Shown here one piece after another: positions 11,815-23,204 of a stretch of DNA of 64,000 nt. Every line of letters starts with the position of its first letter. The first letter of the stretch is position 1. The DNA comes from Sipunculus nudus (taxonomy: Eukaryota; Annelida; Sipuncula; Golfingiida; Sipunculidae), in assembly GCA_026874595.1 (NCBI GenBank), contig CM049317.1, forward strand, positions 58,215,118 through 58,279,117. The letters are read 5' to 3'. Made by a program: the position numbers and the translations under genes. The notes below the pieces were generated by a model. The model did not search any database and was not told the DNA's origin. It was given only the letters and a program-made list of their open reading frames with translations.

Positions 11815-12800
11815 TTTTTGTCCACTCCTGGATCAGTACCTGGTGCTTTATGTCAACTCCTGGATCAGTACTTGGTGCTTTATGTCCACTCCGGGATCAG
11901 TAGTTGGTGCTTTATGTCCACTCCTGGATCAATACTTGGTACATTATGTCCAGTGCTGGATCAGTACTTGGTGCTTTATGTCCACTCCGGGATCAGTAGT
12001 TGGTGCTTTATGTCCACTCCTGGATCAATACTTGGTACATTATGTCCAGTGCTGGATCAGTACTTGGTGCGTTATGTCCAGTTCTGGATCAGTAGTTCGC
12101 GTGCTATGTCCTATCCAGGCGTGTTATGTCCTTTCCTGGATCGGTAGTTTGTGCGTTATGTCCTGGGTCAGTAGTTGGTGCTTTATATCTTCTCCTAGAT
12201 CAGTAGTTGGTGCATTATGTCCAGTTCCGGATCAGTAGTTGGTGCGTTATGTCCAGTTCTGGATCAGTAGTTGGTGCGTTATGTCCAGTTCTGGATCTGA
12301 AGTTCGTGCGTTATGTCCGGTCGTGGAGCAGTAGTTTGTGCGTTACACCAGTCCTGAATCAGTGATTGGCGCGTTATGTCCAGTCTTGGATACGTAGTTT
12401 GCGCGTTATGGATTTCCTGGGTCAGTAGGTCTTTATCTCCTCTCCAGGGTCATTGTATGGTGCCTTATGTCGACGTTATGGTGCGTTATGTCTGGTTACT
12501 GGTCAGTAGTTGGCGCATTGTGTCCTTAAAATGTTCATTTACTGCCTTGTGTCCAGTGCCTGGATCAGTAGCTGGAGGGTTTAGTCCATTCCTGGACCAG
12601 TAGTGGGTGCGTTATATGTCCAGTCCTGGATCAATAGTCGGTGCGTTATGTCCAGGGCTGGATCAATAGTTGGCGTTATGTCCTGGATCAGTAGTTCGTG
12701 CATTATGTCCCATCTGGACCATTAGATGGTGCGTTATGTCAAGTCGTGAAGCAGCAGCTCGTACGTTATGTCCTGTCCTGGATCAGTAGTTGGAACTCGG
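11815..12800. repeat. Minisatellite, 32-bp unit, about 30 units
   Basis: The unit is approximately TGTCCAGTCCTGGATCAG followed by TAGTTGGTGCGTTA. The first 280 bases form a higher-order 96-bp (3 x 32) pattern that keeps two frames open (109 and 131 codons, Cys/Trp/Ser/Gly rich). The second half is degenerate and stop-filled, so this is probably not coding. Confidence 0.9.
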
Positions 12801-13119
12801 TTTCATCTGAGTTGCTGCCAGGTGTCCTTGTTGAATGTGAATATTGTTTGGTGATAAATTTCTTAATTTTTAGGCATGTATACTTGTATATTTGAGAATT
12901 GTTTTGGTTTATCTTTTAGCTCGGAGAAAAATCATGGTTCTTATATTTAGCTTCACATCAAATTATAATAAGAATCGCTGTTGTCTATTTTAAGCTTAAG
13001 GAACAAGCCTGAAATTGGTCGGGCTTAAAGCACAACAGCCAATCAAATCCAAGGAACAAAATGAACAATACTTGTTCATGCGCCATCTGAACAGAAAACG
13101 GAACAAATTTACATGGTAT
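12801..13119. other. Unique spacer between two satellite blocks
   Basis: About 320 bases of AT-rich nonrepetitive DNA; no gene recognised. Confidence 0.5.
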
Positions 13120-16100
13120 TGAATGAGGATCATTGCCATGAATAATGAGGTATCACTGAAGCCAATTTGTGAGGATCAGTGGTTTGAGTAGTGGACGTAT
13201 CATAGGCGTAATTTTGTGAGGATCAGTGCTTTAATTTAGTGAGGATCAGTGCCTTGAGCGGTGGAGGCATCGTTGACGTCAGTGTGTAAGGATCAGTGCC
13301 TTGAGTAGTGAAGATATAGTTGACGTCAGTTTAAGGATCAATGCCTTGAATGTTGGAGATATGGTTGACGTCAGTTTTGTAAGGATCAGTACCTTGAGTA
13401 GAGGAGATAAAGTTGACGCTAGTGTGTAAGCATCAATGCTCTGGGAAGTGGAGGTGTCGTTGACGTCAGTGTATGGATCAATGTCTTGAATAATGGAGGT
13501 ATCGTTGACTTCAGTTCGTAAGGATCAGAGCCTTGAGTAGTCGGGGTATCGTTGACGTCAGTTTTGTGAGGACCAGTGCCTTGAGTAGTGGAGGTATTGT
13601 TGACGTCAGTGTGTGACTATCAATGCCTAGTGTAGTAGAGGTGTATTTGACGTCAGTTTGTAAGTATCAGTGCTTTGAGTAGTGGAGGTATCGTTGACAT
13701 TTGTGTGTAAGGTCAGTGCCTTGAATAGTGGAGATATGGTTGACGTCAGTTTTGAAAGGATCTGTACCTTGAGTAGAGGAGATAAAGATGAAGCTAGTGT
13801 GTAAGGATCAATGCCTAGGGTAGTGGAGGTGTCCTTGACGTCAGTTTGTAAGGATCAGTGCCTTGGGTAGTGGAGGTATAGTTGACATTTGTGTGTAAGG
13901 TCAGTGCCTTGAATAGTGGAGATATGGTTGACGTCAGTTATGAAAGGATCAGTACCTTGAGTAGAGGAGATAAAGATGAAGCTAGTGTGTAAGGATCAAT
14001 GCCTAGTGTAGTAGAGGTGTATTTGACGTCAGTTTGTAAGGATCAGTGCCTTGAGTAGTGGAGGTATCGTTGACATTTGTGGGTAAGGTCAGTGCCTTGA
14101 ATAGTGGAGATATGGTTAACGTCAGTTTTGAAAGGATCAGTACCTTGAGTAGAGGAGATAAAGTTGAAGCTAGTGTGAAAGGATCAATGCTAAGGGTAGT
14201 GGAGGTGTCCTTGACGTAAGTTTGTAAGGATCAGTGCCTTGGGTAGTGGAGGTATAGTTGACATTTGTGTGTAAGGTCAGTGCCTTAAATAGAAGAGATA
14301 AAGTCGACGCTAGTGTGTAAGGATCACTGCCCTGGGTAATGAAGGTGTCATTGACGTCAGTGTAAGAGTCAGTGTCCTGAATAGTAGTGGTATCGTTGAC
14401 GTCAGTGTGTAATTAGCAGTGCCTTGAGTAGTGGAGATACGGTTGACGTCAGTTTTGAAAGGATCATTACCTTGAGTAGAGGAGATACAGTTGAAGCTAG
14501 TGTGTAAGGATCAATGCCTAGGGTAGTTGAGGTGTCCTTGACGTCAGTTTGTAAGGATCAGTGCCTTGGGTAGTGGAGGTATAGTTGACATTTGTGTGTA
14601 AGGTCAGTGCCTTAAATAGAAGAGATAAAGTCGACGCTAGTGTGTAAGGATCACTGCCCTGGGTAATGAAGGTGTCATTGACGTCAGTGTAAGAGTCAGT
14701 GTCCTGAATAGTAGTGGTATCGTTGACGTCAGTGTGTAATTAGCAGTGCCTTGAGTAGTGGAGATATGGCTGACGTCAGTTTTGTAAGGATCAGTGCCTT
14801 GAGTAGAGGAGATAAAGTTGACGATAGTGTGTAAGGATCAATGCCATAGGTAGTGGAAGTATAGTGTATAAGGATCAGTGCCTTGAGTAGTGGGGTATCA
14901 TGGATGTCAATTTGTAAAGATCAGTGCCTTGAGCAGTAGGGGTATCGTTGATGTCGGTATGTAAGGACCAGCGTCTTGAGTAGTGGAGATATAAATGATG
15001 TCAGCGTGTAAGGATCAGTGCCTTGAGTAGTGAAGATATAGTTAATGTCCGTTTGTAAGGATAAGTGCCTTGAGTAGTGCAGATATGGTTGACGTCAGTT
15101 TAGTAAGGATCTCTGCCTTAAGTAGAGGAGATAAAGTTGACGCTAGTGTGTAAGGATCAATGCTCTGGGTAGTGGAGGTGTCGTTGACGTCAGTGTATGG
15201 ATCAATGTCTTGAATAATGGAGGTATCGTTGACTTCAGTTCGTAAGGATCAGAGCCTTGAGTAGTCGGGGTATCGTTGACGTCAGTTTTGTGAGGACCAG
15301 TGCCTTGAGTAATGGAGGTATTGTTGACGTCAGAGTGTGACTATCAATGTCTAGGGTAATAGAGGTGTATTTGACGTCAGTTTATAAGGATCAGTGCTTT
15401 GAGTAGTGGAGGTATCGTTGACATTTGTGTGTAAGGTCAGTGCCTTGAATAGTGGAGATACGGTTGACGTCAGTTTTGAAAGGATCAGTACCTTGAGTAG
15501 AGGAGATAAAGATGAAGCTGGTGTGTAAGGATCAATGCCTAAAGTAGTGGAGGTGTCCTTGACGTCAGTTTGTAAGGATTAGTGCCTTGGGTAGTGGAGG
15601 TATAGTTGACATTTGTGTGTAAGGTCAGTGCCTTAAGTAGAAGAGATAAAGTCGACGCTAGTGTGTAAGGATCACTGCCCTGGGTAATGAAGGTGTCATT
15701 GACGTCAGTGTAAGGGTCAGTCTCCTGAATAGTAGTGGTATCGTTGACGTCAGTGTGTAATTAGCAGTGCCTTGAGTAGTGGAGATATGGCTGACGTCAG
15801 TTTTGTAAGGATCAGTGCCTTGAGTAGAGGAGATAAAGTTGACGATAGTGTGTAAGGATCAATGCCATAGGTAGTGGAAGTATAGTGTATAAGTATCAGT
15901 GCCTTGAGTAGTGGGGTATCATATATGTCAATTTGTAAAGATCAGTGCCTTGAGCAGTAGGGGTATCGTTGATGTCGGTATGTAAGGACCAGCGTCTTGA
16001 GTAGTGGAGATATCAATGATGTCAGCGTGTAAGGATCAGTGCCTTGAGTAGTGAAGATATAGTTAATGTCCGTTTGTAAGAATGAGTGCCTTGAGTAGTG

Positions 16101-19100
16101 GAGATATGGTAGACGTCAGTTTAGTAAGGATCTCTGCCTTAAGTAGAGGAGATAAAGTTGACGCTAGTGTGTAAGGATCAATGCTCTGGGTAGAGGAGGT
16201 GTCGTTGACGTCAGTGTATGGATCAATGTCTTGAATAATGGAGGTATGGTTGACTTCAGTTCGTAAGGATCAGAGCCTTGAGTAGTCGCGGTATCGTTGA
16301 CGTCAGTTTTGTGAGGACCAGTGCCTTGAGTAATGGAGGTATTGTTGACGTCAGAGTGTGACTATCAATGTCTAGGGTAATAGAGGTGTATTTGACGTCA
16401 GTTTATAAGGATCAGTGCTTTGAGTAGTGGAGGTATCGTTGACATTTGTGTGTAAGGTCAGTGCCTTGAATAGTGGAGACACGGTTGACGTCAGTTTTGA
16501 AAGGATCAGTACCTTGAGTAGAGGAGATAAAGATGAAGCTGGTGTGTAAGGATCAATGCCTAAAGTAGTGGAGGTGTCCTTGACGTCAGTTTGTAAGGAT
16601 CAGTGCCTTGGGTAGTGGAGGTATAGTTGACATTTGTGTGTAAGGTCAGTGCCTTGAATAGTGGAGATATGGTTGACGTCAGTTATGAAAGGATCAGTAC
16701 CTTGAGTAGAGGAGATAAAGATGAAGCTAGTGTGTAAGGATCAACGCCTAGTGTAGTAGAGGTGTATTTGACGTCAGTTTGTAAGGATCAGTGCCTTGAG
16801 TAGTGGAGGTATCGTTGACATTTGTGGGTAAGGTCAGTGCCTTGAATAGTGGAGATATGGTTGACGTCAGTTATGAAAGGATCAGTACCTTGAGTAGAGG
16901 AGATAAAGATGAAGCTAGTGTGAAAGGATCAATGCTTAGGGTAGTGGAGGTGTCCTTGACGTAAGTTTGTAAGGATCAGTGCCTTGGGTAGTGGAGGTAT
17001 AGTTGACATTTGTGTGTAAGGTCAGTGCCTTGAATAGTGGAGATACGGTTGACGTCAGTTTTGAAAGGATCAGTACCTTGAGTAGAGGAGATAAAGATGA
17101 AGCTAGTGTGAAAGGATCAATGCTTAGGGTAGTGGAGGTGTCCTTGACGTAAGTTTGTAACGATCAGTGCCTTGGGTAGTGGAGGTATAGTTGACATTTG
17201 TGTGTAAGGTCAGTGCCTTGAATAGTGGAGATACGGTTGACGTCAGTTTTGAAAGGATCAGTACCTTGAGTAGAGGAGATAAAGATGAAGCTAGTGTGTA
17301 AGGATCAACGCCTAGTGTAGTAGAGGTGTATTTGACGTCAGTTTGTAAGGATCAGTGCCTTGAGTAGTGGAGGTATCGTTGACATTTGTGTGTAAGGTCA
17401 GTGCCTTGAATAGTGGAGATATGGTTGACGTCAGTTATGAAAGGATCAGTACCTTGAGTAGAGGAGATAAAGATGAAGCTTGTGTGAAAGGATCAATGCT
17501 TAGGGTAGTGGAGGTGTCCTTTACGTCAGTTTGTAAGGATCAGTGCCTTGGGTAGTGGAGGTATCGTTGACATTTGTGTGTAAGGTCAGTGCCTTGAATA
17601 GTGGAGATATGGTTGACGTCAGTTATGAAAGGATCAGTACCTTGAGTAGAGGAGATAAAGATGAAGCTAGTGTGAAAGGATCAATGCTTAGGGTAGTGGA
17701 GGTGTCCTTGACGTAAGTTTGTAAGGATCAGTGCCTTGGGTAGTGGAGGTATAGTTGACATTTGTGTGTAAGGTCAGTGCCTTGAATAGTGGAGATACGG
17801 TTGACGTCAGTTTTGAAAGGATCATTACCTTGAGTAGAGGAGATAAAGTTGAAGCTAGTTTGTAAGGATCAATGCCTAGGGTAGTTGAGGTGTCCTTTAC
17901 GTCAGTTTGTAAGGATTAGTGCCTTGGGTAGTGGAGGTATAGTTGACATTTGTGTGTAAGGTCAGTGCCTTAAGTAGAAGAGATAAAGTCGACGCTATTT
18001 GTAAGGATCACTGCCCTGGGTAATGAAGGTGTCATTGACGTCAGTGTAAGGGTCAGTCTCCTGAATAGTAGTGGTATCGTTGACGTCAGTGTGAAATTAG
18101 CAGTGCCTTGAGTAGTGGAGATATGGCTGACGTCAGTTTTGTAAGGATCAGTGCCTTGAGTAGAGGAGATAAAGTTGACGATAGTGTGTAAGGATCAATG
18201 CCATAGGTAGTGGAAGTATAGTGTATAAGGATCAGTGCCTTGAGTAGTGGGGTATCATGGATGTCAATTTGTAAAGATCAGTGCCTTGAGCAGTAGGGGT
18301 ATCGTTGATGTCGGTATGTAAGGACCAGCGTCTTGAGTAGTGGAGATATAAATGATGTCAGCGTGTAAGGATCAGTGCCTTGAGTAGTGAAGATATAGTT
18401 AATGTCCGTTTGTAAGGATAAGTGCCTTGAGTAGTGCAGATATGGTTGACGTCAGTTTAGTAAGGATCTCTGCCTTAAGTAGAGGAGATAAAGTTGACGC
18501 TAGTGTGTAAGGATCAATGCTCTGGGTAGTGAAGGTGTCGTTGACGTCAGTGTATGGATCAATGTCTTGAATAATGGAGGTATCGTTGACTTCAGTTCGT
18601 AAGGATCAGAGCCTTGAGTAGTCGGGGTATCGTTGACGTCAGTTTTGTGAGGACCAGTGCCTTGAGTAGTGGAGGTATTGTTGACGTCAGAGTGTGACTA
18701 TCAATGTCTAGGGTAGTAGAGGTGTATTTGACGTCAGTTTGTATGGATCAGTGCCTTGATCAGTGGAGGTATCGTTGACATTTGTGTGTAAGGTCATTGC
18801 CTTGAATAGTGGAGATATGGTTGACGTCAGTTTTGAAAGGATCAGTACCTTCAGTAGAGGAGATAAAGATGAAGTTAGTGTGTAAGGATCAAGGCTTAGG
18901 GTAGTGGAGGTGTTCTTGACGTCAGTTTGTAAGGATCAGTGCCTTGGGTAGTGGAGGTATCGTTGACGTCAGTGTGTGAGGAAAAGTGCCTTGGGTAGTG
19001 GAGGTATAGTTGAAATTTGTGTGTAAGTTCAGTGCCTTAAGTAGAAGAGATAAAGTTGACGCTAGTGTGTAATTATCAATGCCCTAGGTAATGGAGGTGT

Positions 19101-20330
19101 CATTGACGTCAGTGTAAGGGTTAGTGTCCTGAATAGTAGTGGTATCTTTGACGTCAGTGTGTAATTAGCAGTGCCTTGAGTAGTGGAGATATGGCTGACG
19201 TAAGTTTAGTAAGGATTTCTGCCTTAAGTATAGGAGATAAAGTTGACGCTAGTGTGTAAGGATCAATGCTCTGGGTAGTGGAGGTGTCGTTGACGTCAGT
19301 GTATGGATCAATGTCTTGAATAATGGAGGTATTGTTGAATTCAATTCGTAAGGATCAGAGCTTTGAATAGTGGAGGTATTGTTGACGTCAGTGTGTGACT
19401 ATCAATGTCTAGGGTAGCAGAGGTGTATTTGACGTCAGTTTATAAGGATCAGTGCCTTGAGTAGTGAAGGTATCGTTGACATTTGTGTGTAAGGTCAGTG
19501 CCTTGAATAGTGGAAGTATCGTTGAGGTCAGTGTGTGAGGATCAGTGCCTTGGGTAGTGGAGGTATAGTTGACATTTGTATGTAAGGTCAGTGCCTTACG
19601 TAGAAGTGATAAAGTTAACGCTAGTGTGTAAGGATCAATGCCATAGGTAGTGGAAGTATAGTGTATAAGTATCAGTGCCTTGAGTAGTGGGGTATCATAT
19701 ATGTCAATTTGTAAAGATCAGTGCCTTGAGCAGTAGGGGTATCGTTGATGTCGGTATGTAAGGACCAGCGTCTTGAGTAGTGGAGATATCAATGATGTCA
19801 GCGTGTAAGGATCAGTGCCTTGAGTAGTGAAGATATAGTTAATGTCCGTTTGTTAGAATGAGTGCCTTGAGTAGTGGAGATATGGTTGACGTCAGTTTAG
19901 TAAGGATCTCTGCCTTAAGTAGAGGAGATAAAGTTGACGCTAGTGTGTAAGGATCAATGCTCTGGGTAGAGAAGGTGTCGTTGACGTCAGTGTATGGATC
20001 AATGTCTTGAATAATGGAGGTATGGTTGACTTCAGTTCGTAAGGATCAGAGCCTTGAGTAGTCGCGGTATCGTTGACGTCAGTTTTGTGAGGACCAGTGC
20101 CTTGACTAATGGAGGTATTGTTGACGTCAGAGTGTGACTATCAATGTCTAGGGTAATAGAGGTGTATTGGACGTCAGTTTATAAGGATCAGTGCTTTGAG
20201 TAGTGGAGGTATCGTTGACATTTGTGTGTAAGGTCAGTGCCTTGAATAGTGGAGATACGGTTGACGTCAGTTTTGAAAGGATCAGTACCTTGAGTAGAGG
20301 AGATAAAGATGAAGCTAGTGTGTAAGGATC

Positions 20331-23204
20331 AATGCTTAGGGTAGTGGAGGTGTTCTTGACGTCAGTTTGTAAGGATCAGTGCCTTGAGTAGTGGAGGTAT
20401 CGTTGACGTCAGTGTGTGAGGAAAAGTGCCTTGGGTAGTGGAGGTATAGTTGAAATTTGTTTGTAAGTTCAGTGCCTTAAGTAGAAGAGATAAAGTTGAC
20501 GCTAGTGTGTAAGTATCAATGCCCTGGGTAATGGAGGAGTCATTGACGTCAGTGTAAGGGTTAGTGTCCTGAATAGTAGTGGTATCTTTGACGTCAGTGT
20601 GTAATTAGCAGTGCCTTGAGTAGTGGAGATATGGCTGACGTAAGTTTAGTAAGGATATCTGCCTTAAGTAGAGGAGATAAAGTTGACGCTAGTATGTAAG
20701 GATCAATGCTCTGGGTAGTGGAGGTGTCGTTGACGTCAGTGTATGGATCAATGTCTTGAATAATGGAGGTATTGTTGAATTCAATTCGTAAGGATCAGAG
20801 CTTTGAATAGTGGAGGTATTGTTGACGTCAGTGTGTGACTATCAATGTCTAGGGTAGTAGAGGTGTATTTGACGTCAGTTTATGAGGATCAGTGCCTTGA
20901 GTAGTGAAGGTATCGTTGACATTTGTGTGTAAGGTCAGTGCCTTGAATAGTGGAAGTATCGTTGAGGTCAGTGTGTGAGGATCAGTGCCTTGGGTAGTGG
21001 AGGTATAGTTGACATTTGTATGTAAGGTCAGTGCCTTACGTAGAAGTGATAAAGTTAACGCTAGTGTGTAAGGATCAATACCATAGGTAGTGGAAGTATA
21101 GTGTATAAGTATCAGTGCCTTGAGTAGTGGGGTATCATATATGTCAATTTGTAAAGATCAGTGCCTTGAGCAGTAGGGGTATCGTTGATGTCGGTATGTA
21201 AGGACCAGCGTCTTGAGTAGTGGAATTATCAATGATGTCAGCGTGTAAGGATCAGTGCCTTGAGTAGTGAAGATATAGTTAATGTCCGTTTGTAAGAATG
21301 AGTGCCTTGAGTAGTGGAGATATGGTTGACGTCAGTTTAGTAAGGATCTCTGCCTTAAGTAGAGGAGATAAAGTTGACGCTAGTGTGTAAGGATCAATGC
21401 TCTGGGTAGAGGAGGTGTCGTTGACGTCAGTGTATGGATCAATGTCTTGAATAATGGAGGTATGGTTGACTTCAGTTCGTAAGGATCAGAGCCTTGAGTA
21501 GTCGCGGTATCGTTGACGTCAGTTTTGTGAGGACCAGTGCCTTGAGTAATGGAGGTATTGTTGACGTCAGAGTGTGACTATCAATGTCTAGGGTAATAGA
21601 GGTGTATTTGACGTCAGTTTATAAGGATCAGTGCTTTGAGTAGTGGAGGTATCGTTGACATTTGTGTGTAAGGTCAGTGCCTTGAATAGTGGAGATACGG
21701 TTGACGTCAGTTTTGAAAGGATCAGTACCTTGAGTAGAGGAGATAAAGATGAAGCTGGTGTGTAAGGATCAATGCCTAAAGTAGTGGAGGTGTCCTTGAC
21801 GTCAGTTTGTAAGGATCAGTGCCTTGGGTAGTGGAGGTATAGTTGACATTTGTGTGTAAGGTCAGTGCCTTGAATAGTGGAGATATGGTTGACGTCAGTT
21901 TTGAAAGGTTCAGTACCTTGAGTAGAGGAGATAAAGATGAAGCTAGTGTGTAAGACACAATGCTTAGGGTAGTGGAGGTGTCCTTGACATCAGTTTGTAA
22001 GGATCAGTGCCTTGAGTAGTGGAGGTATCGTTGACATTTGTGTGTAAGGTCAGTGCCTCGAATAGTGGAGATATGGTTGACGTCAGTTTTGAAAGGATCA
22101 GTGCCTTGAGTAGAAGAGATAACGTTGATGCTAGTGTGTTAGGATCAATGCCCTGGGTAATGGAGGTGTCATTGACGTCAGTGTAAGGGTCAGTGTCCTG
22201 AATAGTAGTGGTATCGTTGACGTCAGTGTGTAATTAGCAGTGCCTTGAGTAGTGGAGATATGGCTGACGTCAGTTTTGTAAGGATCAGTGCCTTGAGTAG
22301 AGGAGATAAAGTTGACGATAGTGTGTAAGGATCAATGCCATAGGTAGTGGAAGTATAGTATATAAGTATCAGTGCCTTGAGTAGTGGGGTATCATGGATA
22401 TCAATTTGTAAAGATCAGTGCCTTGAGCAGTAGGGGTATCGTTGATGTCGGTATGTAAGGACCAGCGTCTTGAGTAGTGGAGATATCAATGATGTCAGCG
22501 TGTAAGGATCAGTGCCTTGAGTAGTAGAGATATAATTAATGTCCGTTTGTAAGGATGAGTGCCTTGAGTGGTGGAGATATGGTTGGCGTCAGTTTAGTAA
22601 GGATCTCTGCCTTAAGTAGAGGAGATAAAGTTGATGCTAGTGTATAAAGATCAATGCTCTAGGTAGTTGAGGTGTCGTTGACGTCAGTGTAAGGATCCTT
22701 GTCTAGAATAGTGGAGGTATCGTTGACGTCAGTTTGTAAAGATCATTGCCTTGAGTATTGGGGGTATAGTTGGCGTCAGTGTGTAAGGATCAGTGGCTTG
22801 GGTAATGGAGATATATACTATACAACAGTGTGTAAGGATCGGTGCCTTGAGTAGTTGAAATATATAGTTAACGTCCAATTTTTAAGGACCAGTGCTCTGA
22901 GTAATGGAGGTATACTATACGACAGTGTGTAAGGATCAGTGCCTTGAGTAATGGAGATATGGCTGACGTCACTTTGTGAGAAGCAGTGTCTTAGTAATGC
23001 AGGTGTAGTTGACGTCAGTTTGAAAGGATCAGTGCCTTGAGTAGTGGAGATAAAGTTGACGTCAGTGTGAGGATCGGTGGCCTGAGTAGTGGAGATTCAG
23101 TTAATGTCCTTTTGTAAAGATCAGTACCTTGAATAGTGATGTCAGTTTGTAAGGATCAGTGCCCTGCGTAGAGGAGATAAAGTTGACGCCAGTGTGTAAG
23201 GATC
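20331..23204. repeat. 2,874-bp higher-order block inside the satellite, copy 1
   Basis: About 61 units of 47 bases. It begins at AATGCTTAGGGTAGTGGAGG and matches 23205-26078 base for base wherever I compared them, including private variants such as CTAGTATGTAAGG and AGGATCAATACCATAGG. Confidence 0.9.

Noticed and set aside
21776-21958. Identical 60-codon minus frames at 21776 and 24650
   Set aside because: They are the same satellite segment in the duplicated 2,874-bp block; most units contain stops.
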